Shown: positions 50,412 to 59,402, counted from the stretch's first letter. The stretch: DNA of 64,000 nt from Maritimibacter alkaliphilus (GCF_019801605.1 NZ_JAHVIT010000001.1:1116001-1180000); one strand, 5' to 3'. Numbers and translations: made by a program. Notes: a model not told the origin generated them from the sequence alone.

Positions 50412-51439
50412 TCCGAGAAGACTCCGGGAATGGAGCGGGGGCTTTCGGTCATCCATGACGGGGTCGGCAGGCCTTGGTCTCTGAGGAAACGCGGATTGAA
50501 CAGTTTCGACTGATATCGCGTTCCGTAGTCGCAAAGCACAGTGACAATCCTGTGACCCGGGCCCAACTCGCGCGCGAGGCGGACGGCACCGGCCACGTTC
50601 ACCGCCGAGGACCCGCCGAGGCAGAGCCCCTCTTCCGACAGCAGGTCAAAGACGTAAGGCAGCGCCTCCGCGTCGGGCACCTGGTAGGAGAAGTCGGGCG
50701 TGAAGCCTTCGAGGTTGGCGGTAATCCGCCCCTGCCCGATGCCCTCGGTGATCGAGGAGCCTTCGGAGGCTAGCTGCCCGGTGGTGTAGAAGGCATGCAG
50801 CGCCGCGCCCATCGGATCGGCAAGGGCGATCTTCACGCCCTTGGGCTGCAGCGCCATGGCCACGCCCGCCAGCGTCCCGCCGGAGCCGACGGAAGCCACG
50901 AACCCGTCCACCTTGCCGTCGGTCTGCTCCCAGATCTCGGGGCCGGTGGTCTCGATATGGGCCTGACGGTTGGCGACGTTGTCGAACTGGTTGGCCCAGA
51001 TCGCGCCATGCGGCTCGGAGGCGGCCAGCTTCTCGGCCAGCCGCTGCGAATAGCGCACGTAGTTGTTGGGGTTCTTGTAGGGCGCCGCCGGCACCTGGAC
51101 CAGCTCCGCGCCCGCAAGGCGCAGCATGTCCTTCTTCTCCTGAGACTGGGTCTCGGGGATGACGATGACGGTCTTGAAGCCCATCGAGGCGCCCACGAGC
51201 GCAAGGCCGATGCCGGTGTTGCCCGCGGTGCCTTCGACGATCGTGCCGCCGGGCTCCAGCGTGCCGCGGGCGATGGCGTCCTTGATGATGTAGAGCGCGG
51301 CCCGGTCCTTGACCGACTGGCCGGGGTTCATGAACTCCGCCTTGCCGAGGATCTCGCAGCCGGTTTCCTCGCTGACCTTGCGCAGGCGGATCAGGGGCGT
51401 CTTGCCGACGGCATCTGCCAGGTCCTTGGCCACAAACAT
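50408..51439 (-). CDS. cysK: Cysteine synthase (tellurite-locus CysK)
   Basis: PLP enzyme making cysteine from O-acetylserine and sulfide. It is 343 residues. The PLP lysine is K44 in NPGQSVKDRAA, the phosphate loop is GTAGNTGIG, and GSGGT comes later. The C-terminus TVLCDYGTRYQSKLFNPRFL is characteristic of this branch. In R. sphaeroides a cysK gene lies beside trgAB and the locus gives tellurite resistance. GGAG-type sequence precedes the ATG. Confidence 0.92.
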   Translation of the reverse strand: MFVAKDLADAVGKTPLIRLRKVSEETGCEILGKAEFMNPGQSVKDRAALYIIKDAIARGTLEPGGTIVEGTAGNTGIGLALVGASMGFKTVIVIPETQSQEKKDMLRLAGAELVQVPAAPYKNPNNYVRYSQRLAEKLAASEPHGAIWANQFDNVANRQAHIETTGPEIWEQTDGKVDGFVASVGSGGTLAGVAMALQPKGVKIALADPMGAALHAFYTTGQLASEGSSITEGIGQGRITANLEGFTPDFSYQVPDAEALPYVFDLLSEEGLCLGGSSAVNVAGAVRLARELGPGHRIVTVLCDYGTRYQSKLFNPRFLRDQGLPTPSWMTESPRSIPGVFSE

Positions 51440-51504
51440 CTCTGCACTCCTTCTTCCGTCGCGGATGATCTGCCCGGAAGACTTAGACCCCGGCGCGCGC
51501 TAAC

Positions 51505-52623
51505 TCAAGCGGCGGCACGCAATAGGGAACGCTCGCGCTGAAGCCAGAACATCAGCAGGATCAGCGGCCCGCAATCCGCCTCCTTGGAGGACACCAGTTC
51601 CATCACACGGTCGAAGGGCAGAATATGGGTCCGGATATCTTCGCCCTCGCCCGCCAGACCGAACCCTGTTCCGCCTTCGTCCGGCAGGGTCGTCAGGCCG
51701 ACATAGCAGTGCATGAACTCGCTGCAGCAGCCGGGCGTCGGGTAGAAGGAGGTGACGTGCAGCAGCTGGTCCAGCTCCAGCCCGCTCTCCTCCATCGCCT
51801 CGCGCCGGGCGCAGTCCTCGGGGCTCTCACCGGGGTCGATCCGGCCGGCGACGGGCTCCAGCGACCAGGGCCAGGGGCTGCCGTTGTTGTAGGGGCCCAT
51901 GCGGAACTGCTCGACCAGCAGCACGGTGTCCTTCACCGGATCGTAGGGCAGCACGAGCGAGGCATCGGGCGCGATGAAGGTCTCCCGCACCAGCGTCTCG
52001 GTCATGCCCCCGGAATAGAGCGGATGGCGCAGGGTCTGGCGCTTGGTGATGTAGAACTCCGCGTGGGTCACCTCGTCCGAGAGCAACTCGACCTGGTCGG
52101 CGCGGCGCTCTCGGCCCAGCGTGGGTGCGGGCTGCTCCGCGGCCCGCATCCGGCTGAGCGCCCGGGCGCGGACCTGATCATAGCGCCAGCCCATCTGCTG
52201 CGCGGGGACGCGTCCGAAATAGGTCATGCATTCCCGCGCCGACATCCGGGCCGCCTGCGCCCATGCGCGGGCCCAGTCCTCCAGCGACCACGGCCTGTCC
52301 CCGGCGTCATCGGCGTTGGACGGCAGGTAGACCGACACGGCGGCCTCCTCGCCCTCGGGCGTATGGGCCATGCCGGGCCAGAGGTGATAGCCGAAGGCCT
52401 CCTCGTACCAGCTCACACGCTCAAGGGCCTCGCCCTCCAGCGTCACGATCCCGCCCTCGGCGAGGCTTCCGGCCTCTGCGAGGCAGATCGGGTAGTCCTC
52501 GTTCAGTACCGAAACGACCTTGTGGTCTCGCAGCGTCGCAGGCCGGACTTTAACCGGCTGCCCCGCAACGATGTCCAGCAGCGGCTGATGCCGCAGCGTC
52601 CCGTAGATAAAAATGTCCGTCAT
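51505..52623 (-). CDS. trgB: TrgB: gamma-glutamylcyclotransferase-like domain fused to Nudix hydrolase
   Basis: A 372-residue two-domain protein. Residues 1-100 form a GGCT/AIG2-like fold (IFIYGTL at 4-10, the acidic pair in WYEEAFGY at about 74-75). A linker with RMRAAEQPAPTLGRERRA leads to a Nudix domain whose box runs from G260 to L282 (GRIDPGESPEDCARREAMEE then SGL). The Nudix half resembles ADP-ribose pyrophosphatases. It follows trgA by one base and belongs to the tellurite-resistance locus. Confidence 0.88.
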   Translation of the reverse strand: MTDIFIYGTLRHQPLLDIVAGQPVKVRPATLRDHKVVSVLNEDYPICLAEAGSLAEGGIVTLEGEALERVSWYEEAFGYHLWPGMAHTPEGEEAAVSVYLPSNADDAGDRPWSLEDWARAWAQAARMSARECMTYFGRVPAQQMGWRYDQVRARALSRMRAAEQPAPTLGRERRADQVELLSDEVTHAEFYITKRQTLRHPLYSGGMTETLVRETFIAPDASLVLPYDPVKDTVLLVEQFRMGPYNNGSPWPWSLEPVAGRIDPGESPEDCARREAMEESGLELDQLLHVTSFYPTPGCCSEFMHCYVGLTTLPDEGGTGFGLAGEGEDIRTHILPFDRVMELVSSKEADCGPLILLMFWLQRERSLLRAAA

Positions 52624-52624
52624 G

Positions 52625-53071
52625 CTACCGCCAGCGGCGCCCTGCCATGTTGGTGAAAATGCCGGCCAGCATCCCGCCCACGGCGAGCGTCCAGAGGATA
52701 TGCATATGCAACAGGTGCTGTCCGTAATCGGCCCCGATCGGGAAAAGCGCCAGCAGCGCCTCCATCGGGCCGTCGAAGCGGCGGTCGAGCGACAGCCGTA
52801 GGGCCTCGTTCGCCGCCTGAAGGGCTAGGGCCCAGAAGACGAGAACCGCGACCGCGGTGATGCCCATCACGGCCGCGTTGCCGTAGCTGAGACGGCCGTC
52901 CGCGCGGCTGCCAAGGGTGATCCACCCCACCAGAAGGCCGAGGACCATGTTCAGTGGAAGCATCCAGCCGAAGTTGGTCTCCTCCGGCATCACTTCCTTG
53001 ACCATGCCGGAGACGACAAAGGCCAGGATCAGAAGGCATATGCCTCCGATGAGCCGCGCGGCAGTGGGCAT
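52625..53071 (-). CDS. trgA: TrgA family membrane protein
   Basis: A 148-residue protein with four hydrophobic segments (about 5-25, 36-54, 67-90, 122-142). It resembles R. sphaeroides TrgA, needed with TrgB for high tellurite resistance. The start overlaps the upstream stop by one base (TGATG). The molecular role is not known. Confidence 0.85.
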   Translation of the reverse strand: MPTAARLIGGICLLILAFVVSGMVKEVMPEETNFGWMLPLNMVLGLLVGWITLGSRADGRLSYGNAAVMGITAVAVLVFWALALQAANEALRLSLDRRFDGPMEALLALFPIGADYGQHLLHMHILWTLAVGGMLAGIFTNMAGRRWR

Positions 53072-54282
53072 CAGGACGGCCGTGTGATGGTGATCTGGGT
53101 CACGTCGCAGTTCTCGGCCCGGAAAGTCGCGGCGCAGGAGGTGAGATAGAAGTTCCACATCCGCCTGAACCGGTCGTCGAATCCGAGCTCGGCCACCTGA
53201 TCCCACTTTTCGTTGAAGGTTTCATGCCAGCGGCGCAGCGTCTGCGAATAGCTCTGGCCGAACTCCATGTGGCGTGCCACCTGCATCCCCGCCTTCTCCA
53301 CCTCGGTCTTCAGGGCCGTGGGGCTGGGAAGCATCCCGCCCGGGAAGATATACTTCTGGATGAAGTCCACGCCCTTGCGGTAGGTCTCGAAGCGGGCGTC
53401 GGTCAGGGTGATGATCTGCAACGTGGCGTTCTTGCCCGGCCGCAGCCGTTCGCGCACCGTCTCGAAATACTGCGGCCAGTACTTCTCGCCCACGGCCTCG
53501 AACATCTCGATCGAGGCGATGCCGTCGTAGCTGCCGGTCTCGTCGCGGTAATCCTGCAACTTGAAGGTCACGAGGTCGGAAAGCCCCGCCTTTTCAATGC
53601 GCTCCTGCGCGAACTTGAGCTGTTCCCTCGAGATCGTCAGCCCGGTCACCTTCAGGCCGCGCTCCTTGGCGGCGTATTCCGCAAAGCCACCCCAGCCACA
53701 GCCGATCTCCAGCACGTGGTCGCCGGGCTGCACGCCCATCTGGTCCACCATGGAGGCATATTTCTGGGTCTGCGCCTTTTCGAGATCCTCCTGCCCGGTC
53801 ACGAAGAGCGCCGAGGAATAGGTCATCGTCTCGTCCAGCCAGAGCCCGTAGAACTCGTTGCCCAAGTCGTAATGGAAGGAGATGTTCTTGGCGGCCTGCT
53901 TCTTGGTGTTGCGGTTCATCCAGTGCCGCAGGCGTTCGTAGGCCTGCACGAACTTCATCCCCGGGAAGCCGCCGTAGAGGTCTTCGGCCGTGGCGTCGAG
54001 GATCAGGTCCATGAAGGCCTGCAGGTCCGGCGTCGACCACCAGCCCTCGATATAGGCATCGCAGAAGCCGAGGTCGCCCTCGCGCACGAGCCGCGCGAAG
54101 GTGTCAGGGTTATGGACATGGATCTCGGCCACGCGGCCCGGTGCCTTGCCCTCGGCGCGGAAGATCCGCCCGTCCGGCATGTGGAAGTCGATCCGCCCCT
54201 GTTCGATCCCCTTGGCCATCTCGAAGACCTGCCCGAAGTAGCGCGGCAGGTCTTTCTGATTTTTAGTGTCGTTCAGGATCAT
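53071..54282 (-). CDS. cfa: Cyclopropane-fatty-acyl-phospholipid synthase family methyltransferase
   Basis: A 403-residue SAM-dependent enzyme. The CFA-synthase block NISFHYDLGNEFYGLWLDETMTYSS (133 onward) precedes the SAM site VLEIGCGWGGFAEYAA (190 onward). DGIASIEMFEAVGE holds the active-site glutamate region. It adds a methylene bridge to unsaturated acyl chains, or acts as a related lipid methyltransferase. It lies 68 bases after the photolyase stop and overlaps trgA. Confidence 0.88.
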   Translation of the reverse strand: MILNDTKNQKDLPRYFGQVFEMAKGIEQGRIDFHMPDGRIFRAEGKAPGRVAEIHVHNPDTFARLVREGDLGFCDAYIEGWWSTPDLQAFMDLILDATAEDLYGGFPGMKFVQAYERLRHWMNRNTKKQAAKNISFHYDLGNEFYGLWLDETMTYSSALFVTGQEDLEKAQTQKYASMVDQMGVQPGDHVLEIGCGWGGFAEYAAKERGLKVTGLTISREQLKFAQERIEKAGLSDLVTFKLQDYRDETGSYDGIASIEMFEAVGEKYWPQYFETVRERLRPGKNATLQIITLTDARFETYRKGVDFIQKYIFPGGMLPSPTALKTEVEKAGMQVARHMEFGQSYSQTLRRWHETFNEKWDQVAELGFDDRFRRMWNFYLTSCAATFRAENCDVTQITITRPS

Positions 54283-54349
54283 CTTAACAACCTGTTCATA
54301 TATCCCATTGCTAGGACGGAAGGCCGACAGGCCGCAAGCGATTGTTCCT

Positions 54350-55777
54350 TCAGGAGGCTTTGTCGCGGGCCCCGTAGGCGTCCAGTGCCCGTTTCCGACC
54401 CGAATCTAGTGCGATGAGGCGATCCGGATAGGGCGCGTCGGGCGACATGGCCCAAGCTTCAGGGATAGCGTTGAAATAGGCGCACGCCGTCGCGGGGGGC
54501 TGGGTGGAACGCTCCGCGATCCAGGCCCGTACATAGGCGCCGTCGGGGTCGAACTTATGCAATTGCGTCTCGGGATTGAAGACCCGAAAATAGGGTGCGG
54601 CATCCGGGCCACAGCCCGCAACCCATTGCCACCCCATGGCATTCGACGCCGGGTCCCAGTCCACGAGGCAATCCTCGAACCATTTCATCCCCACACGCCA
54701 ATGCACCATAAGGTGTTTCGTCAGGTAGGAGGCCACCACCATCCGCGCCCGGTTGTGCATCGTGCCGGTGACGTACATCTGGCGCAGCGCCGCATCCACG
54801 AAGGGCTCGCCGGTGCGGCCCTGCTCCCAGGCCTGCACCTCCTTCAGCCGCCGGTCCTCGCGCCAAGGGAAGCTGTCCCACTCGGGCCGCCAGTTGTCGG
54901 TCAGGATATGCGGCGTGTGGTACATCAGGTGGTAGGCAAACTCGCGCCAGACCAGTTCCTTAAGGAAGGTCTCGGCCCCCGCCTTTCCCGCCTCCTGCGC
55001 CCGGAGCCCCGCGTGCCAGCACTGGTGCGGCGAGATTTCCCCGAGGCTCAGGTGCGCCGAGAGCAGCGAGGTGCCGTCCCGGTCGACCCGGTCGCGGTCC
55101 GACTTGTAGCTCTCCACGCCCTGCGCCATGAAATGACCCAGCCGCCCCTGCGCGGCCTGTTCACCGATGGGCGCATGGGCCTCAAGCACCGCCGCGCCGC
55201 GCCGCATCGGCGCTTCCAGCTGCCAGTCCTCCAGCCGGTCACTCCCGGGCCATGTGGCAGGCGCCGGGAGCGTCTCGGGTTTCGGCAGCGGAGCCTCGAC
55301 CGCGCGGTCCTTCACGGCGCGCCAGAAGGGCGAATAGACCTTGTAGTAGCTGCCCTGCCCGGTCTCCACGGTCCAGGGCTCGAACATCAGGTGCCCGCCG
55401 AAGCTTTTCGCCTCGATGCCCTGATCCCGCAGCGCCTCCTTCACCCGCGCGTCGCGCTCCTGTGCCTCCGGATCATAGAGCCGCGTCCAGTAGACGGCCT
55501 CTGCCCCGGTCTCGGCAACCAGCTCCTCCAGCACCTCGCGGGCGGGCCCTGCCCTGAGGATCAGCCGGCTCCCCGCCTCGTCCAGAGCGTCAGAAAGAGA
55601 CTTCAAGCCCTTGGAAAGGCGCCACTTCGGCGCCGCGCCAAGCGCATCGACCGCGCCATCGCGGATATGCACTGGGATCACCGGCCCGCCGCGTTCCACG
55701 GCAGCCACGAGCGCGGGGTGATCGGTGAGGCGCAGGTCGCGGCGAAGCCAGAGCAGCGTGGGTGCGGGATCGGTCAT
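54350..55777 (-). CDS. phrB: Deoxyribodipyrimidine photolyase
   Basis: Uses blue light to split cyclobutane pyrimidine dimers. It is 475 residues, class I. The antenna-chromophore domain starts LLWLRRDLRLTDHPAL. The FAD domain has GTSLLSAHLSLGEISPHQC, FLKELVWREFAYHLM, MHNRARMVVASYLTKHLMVHW and WQWVAGCGPDAAPYFRVFNP. It is the first gene of the run that continues through cls. In R. sphaeroides, photolyase and a cfa gene belong to the singlet-oxygen response, so light-stress control is plausible. Confidence 0.93.
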   Translation of the reverse strand: MTDPAPTLLWLRRDLRLTDHPALVAAVERGGPVIPVHIRDGAVDALGAAPKWRLSKGLKSLSDALDEAGSRLILRAGPAREVLEELVAETGAEAVYWTRLYDPEAQERDARVKEALRDQGIEAKSFGGHLMFEPWTVETGQGSYYKVYSPFWRAVKDRAVEAPLPKPETLPAPATWPGSDRLEDWQLEAPMRRGAAVLEAHAPIGEQAAQGRLGHFMAQGVESYKSDRDRVDRDGTSLLSAHLSLGEISPHQCWHAGLRAQEAGKAGAETFLKELVWREFAYHLMYHTPHILTDNWRPEWDSFPWREDRRLKEVQAWEQGRTGEPFVDAALRQMYVTGTMHNRARMVVASYLTKHLMVHWRVGMKWFEDCLVDWDPASNAMGWQWVAGCGPDAAPYFRVFNPETQLHKFDPDGAYVRAWIAERSTQPPATACAYFNAIPEAWAMSPDAPYPDRLIALDSGRKRALDAYGARDKAS

Positions 55778-55845
55778 GGAAGGCCCTTCGGTTTATCGGG
55801 AATACGGCGCGCGGGCCGGATCGGATCGCTTGGGCGCAGCGGAAA

Positions 55846-55894
55846 AAGACTCTTGAAGCAAAAGTCTTGGGAAAAGTCCTGGGCAAGACTTTTC
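55846..55894. repeat. Two short inverted repeats with AAGTCTT/AAAAGTC arms
   Basis: AAGACT...AGTCTT (55846-55868) is followed by GAAAAGTC-N8-GACTTTTC (55871-55894), then CGGGGC. This parallels the arrangement of the palindromes at 38579-38624, which are also followed by GGGGC and then by a composite repeat copy. Confidence 0.55.
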
Positions 55895-55933
55895 GGGGCT
55901 GACGGTCGGGCGTTCTGCGCGGATGCGAGGGCG

Positions 55934-56004
55934 TGGGGGGGCTGTCTGCCCCCCTTGGCCCGGACGGGCCAATTCCCCCCGAGAGTATTTCCGGAAAGAT
56001 GAAA
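55934..56004 (+). repeat. Composite intergenic repeat, copy B
   Basis: A G-run, CTGTCTG and a C-run, the hairpin TTGGCCCG-GA-CGGGCCAA, ATTCCCCCCGAG, then AGTATTTCCGGAAAGATGAAA. It ends next to the 3' end of the aminotransferase gene. Copy A is the near-complete match and copy C a partial one. Confidence 0.75.
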
Positions 56005-56010
56005 CGCGGC

Positions 56011-57246
56011 TCAGAGCACCTGATCGAGGGCGGTGATCAGCTGGGTCACCTCCGCCGGTGTCGTGTAGTGGGTGAAGCTGAGGCGCAGCACGCCCTTCGC
56101 CGGGTCGATCCCCTGTGCATGAAGCGCGCGCACAGCGTAGAAGTCCCCGCCCCCGGCCATGACCTTGTGCGCGGCCAGCTGGCGCGCGACGGGCTCTGCG
56201 GCGCGGTTCAGGTCGACGGCGACCGTAGGCGCGCGGCTTGCCGCCGTTGCAGGGCCGAGCAGGCGCAGGTCGTTGCGGTTGCCGAGGTACTCCAGAAGCG
56301 GGGCCAGCGTCGTGACCTCCTGCGCGCGCATCAGGTCGTGGACCGCGGCAGCGCGGGTGGCCGGATCGGCGGGCGTGTCATGGTGATGGGCATAGAGCGC
56401 GTCGATGTAGTCCGCCATCCCGGCACAGGCGGCCACCTGCGCGTGATCGGGGCCTGCGGGGGTGAAGCGCTTGTAGAGCGTCTCGCCATTGAAATAATGC
56501 GCCTGGTTCGGCAGTTCGCGCGCCAGCGTCGGGCGGATCGCCATGATCCCCTGATGCGGGCCATAGGTCTTGTAGGCCGAGAAGAGATAGATATCGGCCC
56601 CGAGGTCGCCGACATTGGGGATGCCGTGGGGCGCGTAGCTGACGCCGTCCACGCAGGTGAAGGCCCCGGCCGCATGGGCGATGGCGGTGATCTCGCTCAC
56701 CGGGTTGATCTCGCCCACCACGTTGGAGCAATGCGGGAAGCAGACGAGGCGCACGCTTTCGTCCAGCAGCGCCTCCAGCCGCGCAGGGTCCAGATGCCCC
56801 GTCGCGGGGTCGATCTGCCATTCGCGGACCTCGATCCCGGCCTCTGCCAGCCGCCGCCACGGGCCGGTGTTGGCCTCGTGGTCCTGGTTGGTCACCACGA
56901 TCGCCTCGCCCGGCGTCAGCCACTCCCGGACGGCCTGGGCCAGAACGTAGGTGTTCGCGGTGGTGGACGGGCCGAAGGACAGGTCCGGCGTGTCGATCCC
57001 CATCATGGCCGCGAGCCGCACCCGCGCCTCGTCCATTTCGGCCCCGCCCGCCTCGGAGGCCGGATAGGGCGCGTAGGGCTGCACCTTGCGTTCGCGGTAG
57101 AAGCGCGTCAGCCGGTCATAGACCGGGCGGCACATGTAGGAGCCGCCCGCATTTTCAAAGAAGGCCCAGCCATCCAGCGAGGGCTCCTCAAAGGCCGGGA
57201 ACTGCGCCCGGACGAAGTCGAGATCGAGTGTCATATCTTGGGTCAT
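56011..57246 (-). CDS. Class V aminotransferase-fold (cysteine desulfurase-like) enzyme
   Basis: A 411-residue PLP protein. The Schiff-base lysine is in LFSAYKTYGPHQG and the cofactor aspartate in TCVDGVSYAPHG. NQDHEANTGPW and PHCSNVVGEINP are further family motifs. No cysteine-bearing loop of SufS/IscS type was located, so it may act as a lyase or desulfurase on another substrate. Three in-frame ATGs (57255, 57246, 57234) compete without a good ribosome-binding site, and the middle one is used. Confidence 0.8.
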   Translation of the reverse strand: MTQDMTLDLDFVRAQFPAFEEPSLDGWAFFENAGGSYMCRPVYDRLTRFYRERKVQPYAPYPASEAGGAEMDEARVRLAAMMGIDTPDLSFGPSTTANTYVLAQAVREWLTPGEAIVVTNQDHEANTGPWRRLAEAGIEVREWQIDPATGHLDPARLEALLDESVRLVCFPHCSNVVGEINPVSEITAIAHAAGAFTCVDGVSYAPHGIPNVGDLGADIYLFSAYKTYGPHQGIMAIRPTLARELPNQAHYFNGETLYKRFTPAGPDHAQVAACAGMADYIDALYAHHHDTPADPATRAAAVHDLMRAQEVTTLAPLLEYLGNRNDLRLLGPATAASRAPTVAVDLNRAAEPVARQLAAHKVMAGGGDFYAVRALHAQGIDPAKGVLRLSFTHYTTPAEVTQLITALDQVL

Positions 57247-57256
57247 GGGGCGCATC

Positions 57257-57299
57257 AAAAAGCGAAACCGCCCGCTGGCGCAAGGGCCAACGGGCGGTT
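57257..57299 (-). terminator. Terminator after the BCCT gene
   Basis: On the minus strand AACCGCCCG pairs with CGGGCGGTT, extended by TGG/CCA across a mismatch, followed by TCGCTTTTT. The T-run nearly touches the next gene's start. Confidence 0.8.
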
Positions 57300-57322
57300 C
57301 AGGTCTCACATCCGTGCGGGCG

Positions 57323-58960
57323 TCAGCGCCGTTCGGAGGCGAGCCCCTTGACGATGGCCCAGCACATGATCAGCAGCACGATCGTGAACGGCAAGCCGGT
57401 GGAGATCACCATGGACTGCAGCGAGGCCAGGCCGCCCGCCGAGAGCAGCAGCACGATGGCCACCGCGCCCTCGAACACGCACCAGAACACCCGCTGCGGC
57501 ACCGGTGCATCGACCTTGCCGCCCGCGGTGATCGTGTCGATCACAAGCGAGCCACTGTCCGACGAGGTGACGAAGAAGACGATCACCAGCACGATACCCA
57601 CCAGCGAGGTGATGCCGGTCAGCGGCAGGAAGTCGAGCATCTTGAAGAGCTTCAGCTCGAGAGACGCCTCCTGTGCCGCGGTGTAGCCCTCCTGCACGAC
57701 CTGCTGGATCGCCACGCCGCCGAAGACCGACATCCAAAGGACGCAGACCAGCGAGGGGATCAGCAGCACGCAGATGACGAACTCCCGCACCGTGCGACCG
57801 CGCGAGACGCGGGCGATGAACATGCCCACGAAGGGCGACCAGGAGATCCACCAGGCCCAGTAGAACGACGTCCAGCCCTGCATGAAGTTCACGTCCTCGC
57901 GGCCGACCGGGTTCGAGAGCGCCGGAAGGTACTCGATATAGGCCAGCAGGTAGTCCCCGAAGCCCGTGAGGATCGCCAGCGTATGGCCTGCCAGCAGCGT
58001 GAAGAGCAGCAGGACGAAGGCCAGCCCCATGTTGATCTCGGAGAGGATCTTCACACCCCCGTCGAGGCCGCGCAACACCGAGATCAGCGCCACGGCGGTA
58101 ATGGCCGAGATCAGGATCACCTCCGTCGAGGAGCCGATCGGCACGCCGAAGAGCTCGTTCAGGCCCGCGTTTGCCTGCGTCGCCCCGAAGCCCAGCGAGG
58201 TCGCGAGGCCGAAGAGCGTGGCAAAGACCGCCAGCGTGTCGATGATGTGGCCCGGCCAGCCCCAGACCTTTTCACCCAGGATCGGGTAGAAGGCCGAGCG
58301 GATCGTCAGCGGCAGGCCCTTGTTGAAGCTGAAGAGCGCAAGGCTCAGCGCCACGACCGCGTAGATCGCCCAGGGGTGCAGGCCCCAGTGGAAGATCGTC
58401 GCCGCCATGCCGAGCCGGATCGCCGCCGCCTCGTCGCCCTCGGCCCCGCCGAGCGGCGCCCAGTCGGTCCGCACGCCGTTCTCGACCGTGGTGCCCCCGA
58501 GGGAGGTCGAGAAGTGGGTGAGCGGTTCGGACACGCCGTAGAACATCAGGCCGATGCCCATACCGGCCGCGAAGAGCATCGCGAACCAGCCGATGTAGGT
58601 ATAATCCGGCGTCGCCTCCGCCCCGCCGAGGCGCACCTTGCCGAGCGGCGTGACGATGAGGACGAGGCAGAAGATGACGAAGATGTTCGCCGCGCCCAGG
58701 AAGAACCAGTCGAAGGACTTGGTTACCGTGTTGAAGAGCCAGGTGAAGACGGACCCCGCCTGTTCCGGCAGCGCGAGCGTGTAGAACACGAAGGCCACGA
58801 TGGCGACGCCCGAGATCAGGAAGACGGGGTTGTGGATGTCGAAGCCGAAGGGCCCGACATTGCCGTCGATATTGTCCTGTCCGATCTCGTATTCGGTATC
58901 GATGGCATTCACGTGGCCTTCCGGCTCGGGAATGCCCTGGTTGGTGGATTCATCGGCCAT
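57323..58960 (-). CDS. BCCT family betaine/choline/carnitine transporter
   Basis: A 545-residue carrier with about 12 helices. GMGIGLMFYGVSEPL (substrate and sodium region in BetP-type carriers), WGLHPWAIYAV and the tryptophan-rich WAWWISWSPFVGMF are hallmarks. A long acidic N-terminus of about 45 residues precedes helix 1. It is probably sodium-coupled betaine uptake, which would feed GbcAB, but choline, DMSP or carnitine are possible substrates. It is 25 bases behind the universal stress gene and probably co-transcribed. Confidence 0.9.
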   Translation of the reverse strand: MADESTNQGIPEPEGHVNAIDTEYEIGQDNIDGNVGPFGFDIHNPVFLISGVAIVAFVFYTLALPEQAGSVFTWLFNTVTKSFDWFFLGAANIFVIFCLVLIVTPLGKVRLGGAEATPDYTYIGWFAMLFAAGMGIGLMFYGVSEPLTHFSTSLGGTTVENGVRTDWAPLGGAEGDEAAAIRLGMAATIFHWGLHPWAIYAVVALSLALFSFNKGLPLTIRSAFYPILGEKVWGWPGHIIDTLAVFATLFGLATSLGFGATQANAGLNELFGVPIGSSTEVILISAITAVALISVLRGLDGGVKILSEINMGLAFVLLLFTLLAGHTLAILTGFGDYLLAYIEYLPALSNPVGREDVNFMQGWTSFYWAWWISWSPFVGMFIARVSRGRTVREFVICVLLIPSLVCVLWMSVFGGVAIQQVVQEGYTAAQEASLELKLFKMLDFLPLTGITSLVGIVLVIVFFVTSSDSGSLVIDTITAGGKVDAPVPQRVFWCVFEGAVAIVLLLSAGGLASLQSMVISTGLPFTIVLLIMCWAIVKGLASERR

Positions 58961-58985
58961 GGCCGGTTTCCTCTCTTGTTGTTGC

Positions 58986-59402
58986 TCAGCCGCGCACGAC
59001 GAGGACCGAGGCCTTGGAATGGCCCGCGATGGTCCCGCCGTTCGACGGCCAGATGTAATCGGTGAGATTGGGAAGATGGCTCGCCATGACGACGAGATCG
59101 GCGCCCACCTCGTCCACCGCCTTCAGCAGCGTCCGGTCGAGGTCGATCGTGGGATCGTGGCTGGTGATCGCATGGGCGGTGGCCTCGTGGCCGAATTCGG
59201 TCGCCTGCGCGGCGGCGAATGCGGCCAGCTTCTCGGCATATTCCGCCGGGTTGTGGGCGATCGACCCCGGGTTGGGCGAGGTGACGCCGACATAGACGAT
59301 CGGCGCGCCGTAGTGCCGCGCGAGGTCAGCCGCGCAGGACAGGGACCGGGAAAGCCGGTCTGCATGGGTGAGGTCAACTGGGACCATTAACTTGGAAAAC
59401 AA
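58986..59402 (-). CDS. Universal stress protein, TTG start
   Basis: A 138-residue UspA-fold protein (MFSKLMVPVDLTH; a GADLVVMASH and G-x9-G-HSKASVLVV nucleotide-binding end). The start is a TTG with AGGAGG seven bases upstream, giving the usual MF-K-LVPVDL beginning. The first ATG, five codons later (59387), would cut the first beta strand. Small Usp genes beside osmolyte transporters are known, for example TeaD with TeaABC, where it regulates uptake. Confidence 0.85.
   Translation of the reverse strand: MFSKLMVPVDLTHADRLSRSLSCAADLARHYGAPIVYVGVTSPNPGSIAHNPAEYAEKLAAFAAAQATEFGHEATAHAITSHDPTIDLDRTLLKAVDEVGADLVVMASHLPNLTDYIWPSNGGTIAGHSKASVLVVRG

Noticed and set aside
47880-50534. Longest MscS start at 50534
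   Set aside because: It would overlap cysK by over 120 bases and add Arg/Pro-rich residues ahead of a normal signal peptide.
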